Notes under the pieces: model-generated
What the model saw: only the letters and a program-made list of their open reading frames with translations
Told to the model about the DNA's origin: nothing
Database searches by the model: none
Translations under genes and position numbers: made by a program
Part shown: piece by piece, positions 18,004 to 26,772 of the stretch
Layout: each line of letters starts with the position of its first letter
Numbering within the stretch: the stretch's first letter is position 1
Source of the DNA: Mycoplasmoidaceae bacterium
GTDB lineage: Bacteria; Bacillota_I; Bacilli_A; Mycoplasmatales; Mycoplasmoidaceae
NCBI GenBank assembly: GCA_024427105.1
Contig: JAKSVR010000005.1
Location: 1 to 31,918 of the forward strand
Length of the DNA stretch: 31,918 nt
Reading direction: 5' to 3'

Positions 18004-18863
18004 TGGGGTTAGAATTAGAAGTTGTTGGTGAAACAAATAAATTTGATGTAATTGTTATTGGTGGAGGAATAGCTGGTATGACAGCTAGTTCTATTGTTAC
18101 TCAATCAGGAATGAAATCTTGTTTTCTTGAACGAGATGTTCCTGGTGGTAAATTAATGCAAATAGAACAATTACATAATTTTCCATCCAATCCAAATATT
18201 TCAGGCAAAGATTTAGCTTTATCTATCTTTAAACAAGCTACTGAAGAAATTAAAACAATATATGTTTATGGTGATGTTCAAGCCATTAGACCAAAAAATG
18301 GTTTGTTCTATTTATTTACAGCAGATGGACAAACATGGGAAGCCAAAGCTATTATTGTTGCAGTTGGAACTGGTATTAAAAAACTAAATGTTGATGGTGA
18401 AGAAAAATACTTTAATCGTGGATTAAGTTATTGTGCTGTATGTGATGGCGCATTAGCTAAAGGAAAAGATGTTGCTTTAATCGGATTTTCACAACATTTA
18501 GATTTTTTGAAGAAATATGCATCTAAAGTTGATGTATATCAAGCACAGGATATTAAATCTATTGATGGTAATGATAAGGAATTAACAGGTATCACAACAA
18601 TCGATGGTACAAAACACAAATATAATTTTGTCTTTGTTGAAAATGGTAATGAACCTAAAACTAGTTTCTTGCCATCTGAAATTGAAGTAGATGATAAAAA
18701 ACAATTAGTCGTTGATGGATCAATGGCAAGTCCATATTTTGAAGGTGTGTTTGGTTGTGGTGACTGTATTAATAATGATGAAAAATTAGTCACACTTGCT
18801 ATGCAACAAGCTAGCATTGCCGCTGATTCAGCTATAAAATACATTAAATCTAAGAAGTGATAA
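18003..18863 (+). CDS. trxB: Thioredoxin reductase-like flavoprotein with degenerate NADPH site
   Basis: 286 aa (usual length 305-320), ending KSKKW before TAA. The FAD site is intact (VIGGGIAG at 18-25; GVFGCGDC near the C terminus), and the redox pair is CAVC (Cys144, Cys147) in the family context YCAVCDG. The second nucleotide domain is shortened. The position that normally reads GGG-[DN]-SA-x-EE is GFSQHLDFL (161-169), and the HRRxxxR 2'-phosphate motif is replaced by QAQD. The family reduces thioredoxin with NADPH, but with these changes the electron donor is in doubt. The hprK-lgt-trxB-whiA order supports orthology with mycoplasma trxB. Confidence 0.85.
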
Positions 18864-19780
18864 TGAAAAAAGAAACTTTTAGTAAAAGAGTAAAAGAAGA
18901 GATCTGTAGTCTTGTATTTGAAGACCACTGTTTGAAAGCTCTACTTTCATCTTTTATCACTAATCGTTTAACTATTAATTTAAAAACTAATCAATGAGTG
19001 TTGACAAGTCAATTCCCTTTTATTATTGAATTTATTGCTAATACTTTTAAAAGTTTATACAATGTTCATGTTCAAACTATTATTTCAAAATCTGCAACAA
19101 ACATAAATGGTGAAACTAATAGTTTAGTAGTCGAAGGAAACTTTGATCAAATTGAACATGATCTTTGCCTAAACGGCAAAGGTAATCGTGATGAATTGTG
19201 TGAATTGCCCTGTTGCAAAAGAGCATATGTTGCTGGTGCGTTCCTTGCTGGTGGTTCAATAAATTCATTAGATGCAAAATATTATCATTTAGAAATTAGA
19301 AGTGATGATTGAGAATATTTATTCTTCCAACAAAAGATGTTAATTAGTTTTGGTATCTATCCTGTACTAACAAAACATTCAAAGAAACAATTTATTCTTT
19401 ATTTAAAGAAAGTTAATCAAATTTCTGATTTCTTAAAATTAATTGGTGCTGGTAACTGCATGCTAGCATTTGAAGACATTAAGATAACTAAAGATGCTAA
19501 CATGTCTGTTACTAGATGAAATAATCTTGACATCAGTAATATTAACAAGTCAACAATTACTGGAGTTAAGCAAGTTAAACAAATTCAAAAAGTTCGATCT
19601 TTATCTATTTGAACAAAACAAACTAAAAAGTTCAAAGCCTTCTGTGAATTAAGGCTAGCTAATCCATCTAGTTCGTTGGCCGAATTAGTGGAACTAATGA
19701 AGTCACAGTATAATATTGAAACCACCAAACCTGGTTTGAATCATATTGTAAGAAAGCTAGATAAATTAAGTAAGGAGTAA
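18863..19780 (+). CDS. whiA: WhiA-type DNA-binding regulator
   Basis: 305 aa once TGA codons are read as Trp. The N-terminal FSKRVKEEI is the family start. The LAGLIDADG-like domain shows [17 protein letters not shown], and a C-terminal helix-turn-helix segment carries [17 protein letters not shown]...[15 protein letters not shown] (usual form R...P..SL.ELg......SKSgvnHRlrkl). WhiA homologues act in cell division and, in Mycoplasma, have been linked to ribosomal protein operon regulation. It overlaps the trxB stop by 1 nt and is followed at once by the TSCPD gene. Confidence 0.93.
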
Positions 19781-19782
19781 TT

Positions 19783-20031
19783 ATGATCTATAAATATAAA
19801 CCAAAAGGTGTATGTGCACAAGAATTCATTGCTGATGTTGATAATCGTACTATCAATAATATTACTATTATTGGTGGTTGTCCTGGAAATACTCAGGCTG
19901 TTGCCAAATTATTACAAGGACATACTATTGATTATGCAATTTCTAAATTAGAACATATTGACTGTAAAGGTAAGGGAACTAGTTGTCCTGATCAATTAGC
20001 TCAGTTCTTTCTTTCAATCTACGACAAATAA
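19783..20031 (+). CDS. TSCPD-domain (TIGR03905-like) cysteine-rich protein
   Basis: 82 aa, full length for this small family. Visible signature: KGVCAQEF, IIGGCPGNTQAVAKLLQG, and the naming motif GTSCPDQLA. Conserved cysteines are at 11, 33, 61 and 68, an arrangement suggesting metal or cluster binding. Its function is uncertain. A GGAG ribosome binding site overlaps the whiA stop, and the TAA overlaps the ATG of the next gene. Confidence 0.85.
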   Translation: MIYKYKPKGVCAQEFIADVDNRTINNITIIGGCPGNTQAVAKLLQGHTIDYAISKLEHIDCKGKGTSCPDQLAQFFLSIYDK

Positions 20032-20567
20032 TGAGAATAGTACAAGTTTTAGAAATCCCTAAAACTCTACCTAAACATTCATTACCAACTCATATAGTTG
20101 ATCATTGTAATATATATAAGGAAGAGATAATGAAACGTGCAAGTTTATTTGCATGGATCTCTTTATCTAAATATCTTGATCTAACTAATGTTAAGTTTTC
20201 TAAAAATGGTAAACCATATTTAAAAGGAAACACACAATATTTTAGTTTATCACATAGCCATGAGGTTGTTGCTATTACTATAAGTGATAAACCTATTGGA
20301 ATAGATATAGAACAAGTGTTGCCCAGTAATATTGCTAGTTTATTGGCTTCTAGATTATTAATAGGTAATGATTTAAAATCATACTATAGAGCTAAGGACC
20401 GTGCCTTATGATTCACTAAATATTGAACACAACATGAAGCTTATTTAAAATTAAAAGATGATCAATTAAATTTTAAGAATTTAAAACAATCTATTAAATG
20501 CAAGGTTCACTCAAAAAAAATAAAAAATGGAGATAAGCTGTATGTTATCTCCATTGTTCATAATTAA
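20031..20567 (+). CDS. Sfp-type 4'-phosphopantetheinyl transferase
   Basis: 178 aa, short for the Sfp type. Key blocks: KNGKPYLKGNTQYFSLSHS (usual form ..GKP.l.....fNlSHs), PIGIDIEQV with metal ligands Asp92 and Glu94, and FTKYWTQHEAYLK with catalytic Glu136 (usual W..KEA..K; the Lys before Glu is His here). The enzyme transfers phosphopantetheine from CoA to the Ser of a carrier protein. Two carrier domains lie in the neighbouring convergent operon: the free ACP (Ser41) and the C-terminal domain of the adenylating fusion (about Ser605). They are its most obvious substrates. Bacteria of this group usually rely on a small AcpS, so an Sfp-type enzyme is notable. Confidence 0.82.
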
Positions 20568-20592
20568 AAAAGAAGCATTTGCTTCTTTTTTT
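20566..20592. terminator. Bidirectional terminator
   Basis: aaaaaagaagc (20566-20576), loop attt, gcttctttttt (20581-20591). It separates the plus-strand tilS-to-Sfp operon from the convergent minus-strand lipoprotein gene. Confidence 0.85.
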
Positions 20593-20601
20593 TATTGCTT
20601 A

Positions 20602-21462
20602 TTAAGCGTATTGTCTTTTTGAAACATTTCTTAAATATGGACTAGCAAAAGCAAAGCCAGTTTCGCTTGTCATAAAATGAACGTGATCTGCAAGAAGATC
20701 TATCAAAAAATTCATCATATATTGCATTGCACTATCTGTCACTTCAGCTTCAGATCATAAATCACGAGTTTCAACATGTTCTGAAATTTCATCTCATTTG
20801 TCACCAGTACGTTCTTCAAGTTCTGAATAACGATATTCAGTATTTGATCTTATGCAAACCAAACCATCATCTGGTTCAACTGGTTGTGTTAATTCCATTT
20901 CTCAATAATTCTTAAGATGTGAATCTGCAGTTGTTCCTTGGAACCATAATATTCATGGATCAATAGTTTCAAATGTCATATGTGAATCAATAACATCAAT
21001 TCATATATCTCCAATATGTGGTCGTTTAGATGTATTGAATTCAGCACCGAAATCTCATGTGATTGTAAACTTAACACCACTTTCATCTACTCTTCTTGTT
21101 TCTTCATCATCTTGAATTACTTCGTTAATAGTTATATCGAAATTGTATTTATTAACTTTCTTGAAAATAGATTTTAATGTTATTTCATGTTGAATGTCAT
21201 AACGTACAACTTTTGATATTGTTCATAACATATCATCACGAAGAATATCATTATTCTTACTAAATCTTTCTCAATACAATTCATCAATATCTTTGTAATC
21301 ACTGAATTGTGTTTCTTCATAAGGAACTACACCTGTTGTATATTCATGAAGCATATCGGTGTATCTTACTCATTCACTACATGATGTAGCTAATGGTGTT
21401 ACAACAGCAACTGTTGCAGTTAATCCACCAAATACTGGTAATAATTTTGTTTTTAATTTCAT
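20602..21462 (-). CDS. Surface lipoprotein 3 (hypothetical)
   Basis: 286 aa with about nine TGA-Trp codons. Signal peptide MKLKTKLLPVFGG..., lipobox ATSC with Cys28. The mature part is acidic and rich in Trp, Tyr and Glu, with no domain I recognise. The signal peptide and the early mature segment (YKDIDELYWERF, then NDILRDDMLW) resemble those of lipoproteins 1 and 2, so the three look like one paralogous family at two loci. The gene follows the DUF4190-like gene by 1 nt, using the GAGG in that gene's last codons as ribosome binding site. Confidence 0.8.
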
Positions 21463-21463
21463 A

Positions 21464-21775
21464 CTATCAACCTCAAGGCTTTCCAATAAATTCGTATACA
21501 AATTTAGCTAAGTAGTATCCACCAACTGAACATACAATTATGGCAACAGCAATTGCAACAATTGAGAAAATCAAACCGTTTCTTGCTTTTCTATAATATT
21601 CAGGATGTGGCGTCTTAAATCCTAGGACAGAGAATACAATTCCTGGGATAGCTACTAATCCACCAATTCCTAGTACTGATGTAGCAATAGCAACAATACC
21701 TAGAATAAATCCAACCTTAGCAAATTTGGATTTTTTATCTATTGATTGTTTGCGATCTATCTTTTTTTGTGTCAT
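21464..21775 (-). CDS. DUF4190-like two-helix membrane protein
   Basis: 103 aa, ending KPWGW before TAG when the two TGA codons are read as Trp. A basic, soluble N terminus (MTQKKIDRKQSIDKKSKF) precedes two Gly/Ala/Val-rich hairpin helices (VGFILGIVAIATSVLGIGGLV and NGLIFSIVAIAVAIIVCSVGGYY) joined by VFSVLGFKTPHPEYYRKA, the usual pattern of DUF4190-type proteins. The function is unknown. A strong ribosome binding site (AGGAGA) and a TATA-rich stretch in the 33-nt gap after the ACP gene suggest it may also have its own promoter. Confidence 0.65.
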
Positions 21776-21808
21776 TTTTGTCTCCTATATATATATTTTA
21801 TATTATTT

Positions 21809-22051
21809 TTATTTGTTTAAAATGTATTTTATTACGTCACTTACAGTGATAAATGACTTAAAAGATATCCCTTCCATAGAAATATTAAACTCTTTTTCTA
21901 TTGCAAAAGCCATATAAACAAAGGCGATAGAAGTTAATCCAAGATCTTCAATTAAACGACTATTTGGTGTGATATTATCAACATTATCAAAGTTGGGTAA
22001 AGCTGTCTTTAATATCTCTTTTAATTTACTTAGTATTGTTTGTTCATCCAT
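21809..22051 (-). CDS. Acyl carrier protein
   Basis: 80 aa, a free-standing carrier protein. The phosphopantetheine attachment motif is DLGLTSIAF with Ser41 (DSL in classic ACPs; the LTSI form is more typical of specialised carriers than of fatty-acid-synthase AcpP). Helix 1 (ILSKLKEILKTALPNF), acidic helix 2 after the Ser, and helix 4 (ITVSDVIKYI) are all visible. It starts 3 nt after the Aas-like gene, whose E. coli counterpart uses ACP as a bound cofactor, so the likely role is to carry the acyl group activated by that ligase. Confidence 0.88.
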   Translation of the reverse strand: MDEQTILSKLKEILKTALPNFDNVDNITPNSRLIEDLGLTSIAFVYMAFAIEKEFNISMEGISFKSFITVSDVIKYILNK

Positions 22052-22054
22052 ACT

Positions 22055-24214
22055 TTATCTCTTTCTGATTATTTTTTGCAACGGAGTTCTTTCAAAATCC
22101 TTATCACGAATAATTATCTTACGAATTTTCTCATGTGGTAATAATGTTTCATTAATTTTATTTACACATGTCTGAAGATATTCTTGTGGATTAATATCTT
22201 TAGATAACATGTTTGGTCGTAATGTAACCTCTAATGTTATCATTGGCGCACCTTGATCTGGTTTTGACAAATAAACAAGCGCATCTTTAACTAAATCAAT
22301 TTGTAACACTTGTGATTCTATTCCGGCAGGAGACACTTTTTCTCCTGAACTTAGAACAATTAAGTCGTTTGTCCTTCCAAGAATATATAAATTTCCGAAC
22401 TCGTCAAACTTAGCTAAGTCTCCCGTCTTAAACCAACCATCAACAAATGCCTTTTCGTTAGCTTGTGGGTCATTGTAATAACCACTAAACATGTTCTTAC
22501 CTTTTAATCACAATTCACCATCTACAATTTTATATTCTTGTTCAGGGAACAATACACCAACTGAATGTGGATAAGACAATGGTTGAACATTTCCAGTAAC
22601 AATATTTGCCATTTCAGTTAATCCATAACCAGGATAAAAATCAATATCAAATTTATGATATTCAACTGGTAAATATTTTGGCACGTTTGCAGATCCACAA
22701 ATTATTGTGTGCAATTCATTACCTAATGCTGTTTTGCCTTGATTTTTAGCAATACTTAAGAATAACTCAGCAATCTCAGGAACTAAAATAAGCGTTGTGG
22801 GTTTAAAGCTTTGTAACTCTTTAAAAATAGATAATTTATTAGTATTGTAATAAATTAAACTTCCTGTGTATAAAGCAGTCAACATATTCCTAACTAAACC
22901 GAAAGAATGAGTCAATGGAATCATACAATAGTATTTTTGATTAAATATCCTATTTAATCCGTAACATCCATTCATTGTACCACGCATTAATGCTTGATGG
23001 CTTAATACAACACCTTTTGGTGTTCCTGTTGTTCCACCGGTTAAAATAATACAAGCAGAGTCATTTACATCAATAATTTTGAAAGCAAATTTAGATTGAG
23101 ATTGTAATAATTTTGTAATTGATTGTTTTTCAATTAACAAAGAAGATGCAACTTCACTATGAGCTTCATCATGTATTAATAATTTAACATCAAACTTTTT
23201 GCAACATGCATTAACTTGTTGAGCATTTAATACTGCGGGTAACAATACAGCTGTATTGCCTGTTGCCATAATAGCAAGTGATGCAACTTCAAATCAATAA
23301 CTATTATTGGCTAATAAACCAATGTTGCCTTTATAGTTTTGTATTGAGCCAGCAATTTTTAGTACATCTTTGTATAAATCATTAAATGTCGCTGTTGTAT
23401 TATCTGATTTGACTACAGCTGGTAAAGAATTATATTGTTCTTTAACATATGTTAATAAATCTGGAATGGTTCCAATCTGTGCCAATTTTTTTAAATTAGG
23501 GTTATTTAACATGACATTGTAAAAAGCTTTTTTCTTGTCTGTAGCTTTTTTGGCAACTCAATATCCATAATAATCTTTTAACTCTTGTTCTTTTGCTTGA
23601 AGTAATTGAGTGATTTTGTTTACTTCTTCAATTGTTGGATATTTACCAGCAATGTATTGTTTGCAATGGATTTTATTGCCTACAACCACTACTTGTCTGT
23701 GCAACTTTGATGATCGTTTTACTATATATATAGGTAGCAAATCTGCATCACACATAATAGACATTAGGACTGTTCCAGATTTAAATTCACGTAACTCTCA
23801 AGTTTTTTGCACACTACCTTCTGGAAAAACAGCTACAGCATGTCCTCGATCTAATTTTTCTTTAGCTTGTTTGAATGTATCTAGAGAAATATTCTCTTTA
23901 TCAATTCGAATAGCACCAACCGCTTTAAAGAATCCTTCTGCTAATTTATTCACATAAATATCTTTTGTAGCAACAAAAGACATTCTTCGTCTTCATAGTG
24001 CAGTAAAGGTTATAACTGGGTCAACATATGTGTTATGATTAGCACATACTATAATTCTTCCTTTAAGTAAATGTTTTGGCATCTTGCCATCAATGTGTAA
24101 ACGTTTAATACGTAAGTCTAATAATACAGGAATAACTCCTGTTAATCGCACAATATCATAAAATCACATTTTATGGTCAAAGATTTTTCTAAACTTACTT
24201 ATTTCTTTCTTCAT
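22055..24214 (-). CDS. aas: Aas-like bifunctional acyltransferase / acyl-AMP ligase
   Basis: 719 aa as one reading frame after in-frame TGA codons at about 23.80, 23.56, 23.29 and 22.51 kb are read as Trp. Residues ~1-250 are a PlsC-type acyltransferase: HNTYVD (His60, Asp65) and FPEGS (130-134). Residues ~270-719 are an AMP-forming acyl ligase: P-loop TGGTTGTPKG (392-401), YGLTE (530-534), TGD (597-599), GR (613-614), and a C-terminal TPLQK with the acyl-adenylate Lys (about 714). This domain order and even the length match E. coli Aas, which re-acylates lysophosphatidylethanolamine using an acyl chain activated on bound ACP. The ACP gene follows directly. All catalytic motifs are intact. 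Substrate head group and chain are inferred, not seen. Confidence 0.83.
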
Positions 24215-24866
24215 TATGATTTACTTGTTGTTGTAACTCAATACCAAGTTCTTCTATCTTTTGCTTAACTATTTTATTTATATTTAAAATATTTTCTTTT
24301 TCTGATTTGGTTTTATCTAATAAAAGAATTGGGTTTATTGGTTTACCAATAATAATTCTTGCACGTTCTTTATTTTCTCTTCGTTTTTTTCCATACATTC
24401 CATTTGTGTAAACAGGAATAATTGGAACATTATTTTCTAATGCTATACAAACATAACTTGGTTTAAACTCTAACAAACCTTTTGGATCTTGCTCTGTATG
24501 CAAACGAGATTCAGGAAATATTAATCCTATATAGCCTTGTCTTAAACGGTTAGACATTGTTGATAAAAAATTAAAATCATAATTTTTTCGATCAACTTTA
24601 ATACTTCCCATTCTATTTAATAATCTAGCTAGGGCTTTATATTTATACAAATTTTCGCCAGCCAAAACAGCAATTGACTTAGAAAAAAATGTGTACATTA
24701 TTAATGGAAAATCGTAGACAGATGTGTGGTTAGAAATAATTAAAGCGGGCCCTTTAATTTTTTTTAATGTTTTATCGAAACCTTCATAATACACTTTCTT
24801 GTGGAAGAAACATGCTTGAATAGGAAGACCAGTTAACTTAGTAAATCATAAAAATACTTTATGCAT
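24195..24866 (-). CDS. PlsC-family acyltransferase of the acyl-activation operon
   Basis: 223 aa. Block I NHTSVYD with His47 and Asp52 (HX4D); block III is FPESR (117-121), with the usual Gly of FPEGTR replaced by Ser. I chose the ATG at 24866 over the GTG at 24794, because the segment between adds a normal N-terminal helix and an AAGGAG ribosome binding site precedes it. The start overlaps the transporter gene by 8 nt and the end overlaps the Aas-like gene by 20 nt, so translation is coupled on both sides. It presumably acylates a lysophospholipid or glycerol-phosphate acceptor; context suggests a position or substrate different from that of the housekeeping plsC at 6915. Confidence 0.85.
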
Positions 24867-26772
24867 GCTTAGTCTCCTTATTCTTACCGTTTTGAATGTC
24901 AGCGATTCTATTTAACTTTCTTTGTAATATTGACAAACTAAAACAATTTAAATACAAAATACTGAAAATAATAACAACAGGTGTATACGATCGTTTAAAT
25001 GTTTTTAATTTAGAACACTGACTATCAATTTCTTTATTGAGACGATATGCTAATAATCCAGCAATTGGGAAGAAAACAAAGATTGCTAATATTCATCAAC
25101 GACTTATTTTTTTCTTAGCAAATGTATTAACATCATTAATAATTGCTGCATATCAAATAAATCCAAAAACAGTTACTGATAGCACTCATAAAGCATTGTA
25201 GACAGTTAATGATACGCTCTCAAATCTGTAAGTTGGTGCTGGTTTAAGTTTATATTTAATAGTTTCATATTTTGCTTTACTAATTATTTGTTGTCCAACT
25301 AACTCGTGGGAATAACTTTTTGGCATCTTAAATGCTAGGATAAATCCTAGAACACAAACAACAATAGTAATAATTGGTACTAATATTACTCCTAGATTAA
25401 AGACGAATTCTTCTGGTGTATTAAATTGTTGAGCAGCCTCAGTAATGTCTTTAGCTGTTACAACTCCACTAGCTTGCGTTGAAATAAATAAATTTTTAAT
25501 ATTTTCTCACAATAAGCTACCAGATGTAGCTCCAGTGGCTGATGTGGTTACGGCTTGTGCAGCAAAGTACATTGCTGAGTGATTCTTTTTAGTTAGTTGT
25601 TCCTCAACTGTTGAAATTTGTGCTGGAACTAAATACGACATCAAAAAGAATGAAGCGATTGAATACGATCCAATAATACTAGATAAACCACCCACAATTA
25701 GTTTTAAAAACATATTGTTGCCCATTACAATCCTATTGCAACACAATAATCCCAATATTGACAAAGCAAAAGATAATAAACTGACCTGGAATGAAAATCT
25801 AATTCCTTTTCGCTGTTTTAATACATTAAATACATACAGCATTAAAGGCACCGGCCCAAATGCTAAAGTATTTAAAATCGTCATGTGGACCCCACTTAAA
25901 CCCATACCACCAATAATTAAAGCATTCATGGATACTAAGAAAAGCTGTAACCCGAAGAACGAACAGCTATTAACTAATATTCAGCGGACAAATGGCTTGT
26001 TTTTAAATGTTAATTTAATGCTTTCACGAAACTTAACAGGTTTTTCAGAATCAAGTGGTGTAATATCATAACCTTGAGCTTGAAGTTTACTTTCCCACTT
26101 ATATCCTTCTTTAATCATAAATAATGGAATAACCATAGTTAGCATTAGTGGCAAACAGAAGAATGCTAATTTATCAATATGTAGTTTTAGTCCAGATAAA
26201 ATAACTGGAACTAAAGCATAAACAAGAGCATAAGATATGGTATCGAAGAATGATTTGTAACTTGATACTCTTGTTCGTTGTTTTTCATCAACACAAACAT
26301 TGGATAAACTACCATAAAAGGCAATTAAACACATGGTGTATGATGAAAAGAAAACTAATGCTCACAGAAATAACCATATCGTGTATCCAATAGCGTTATT
26401 AACAACCGGTCATCAACACATAGCAAATGATAATATCATTGGACCGACACAAATAGCTATTGGAATTCTTCGATTACCAAACCTAGTTCTTAAGCTGTCC
26501 GTTATCGAAGCAAATGGAATATCAATAAATCCATCAAAGGCTCGAGCTGACATTCATAATATAGAAAACAATAATGGTATTACTAAACAAGTTCCACTAA
26601 TTGTTTGATATATTCAATCAGGTGATTCGGAGCTCTTAATAGCTGCGGGGTTCACCGCATTGGATAAATAAGCACCCATTAATACCATTAATAGGTTTGG
26701 GCCAAAGCCAGAAGCAGAATAAAGGATTTCTTTTCAAGGCTTATTTAAAGTTTTAAATTTACCTTTATTCAT
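24859..26772 (-). CDS. MFS_2/GPH (MelB-type) transporter with C-terminal extension
   Basis: 637 aa with many TGA-Trp codons. The N-terminal half carries the MelB-family loop: SARAFDGFIDIPFASITDSLRTRFGNRRIP (usual form aRi.Da..Dp..G.l.DrT.srwGr.Rp). About 12 hydrophobic segments precede residue ~490. Some 130-150 further residues add about three more helices, ending in a soluble basic tail (GKNKETKHA). MelB-type proteins carry sugars by cation symport, but the same superfamily includes animal MFSD2A, a lysophosphatidylcholine transporter. In E. coli, Aas works with another MFS protein, LplT, which flips lysophospholipids. The operon context therefore points to a lysolipid or acylated substrate; a sugar remains possible. 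Confidence 0.72.

Noticed and set aside
18539..18928. 129-aa minus-strand frame at the end of trxB
   Set aside because: Antisense shadow over trxB and whiA, with no homology features or ribosome binding site.
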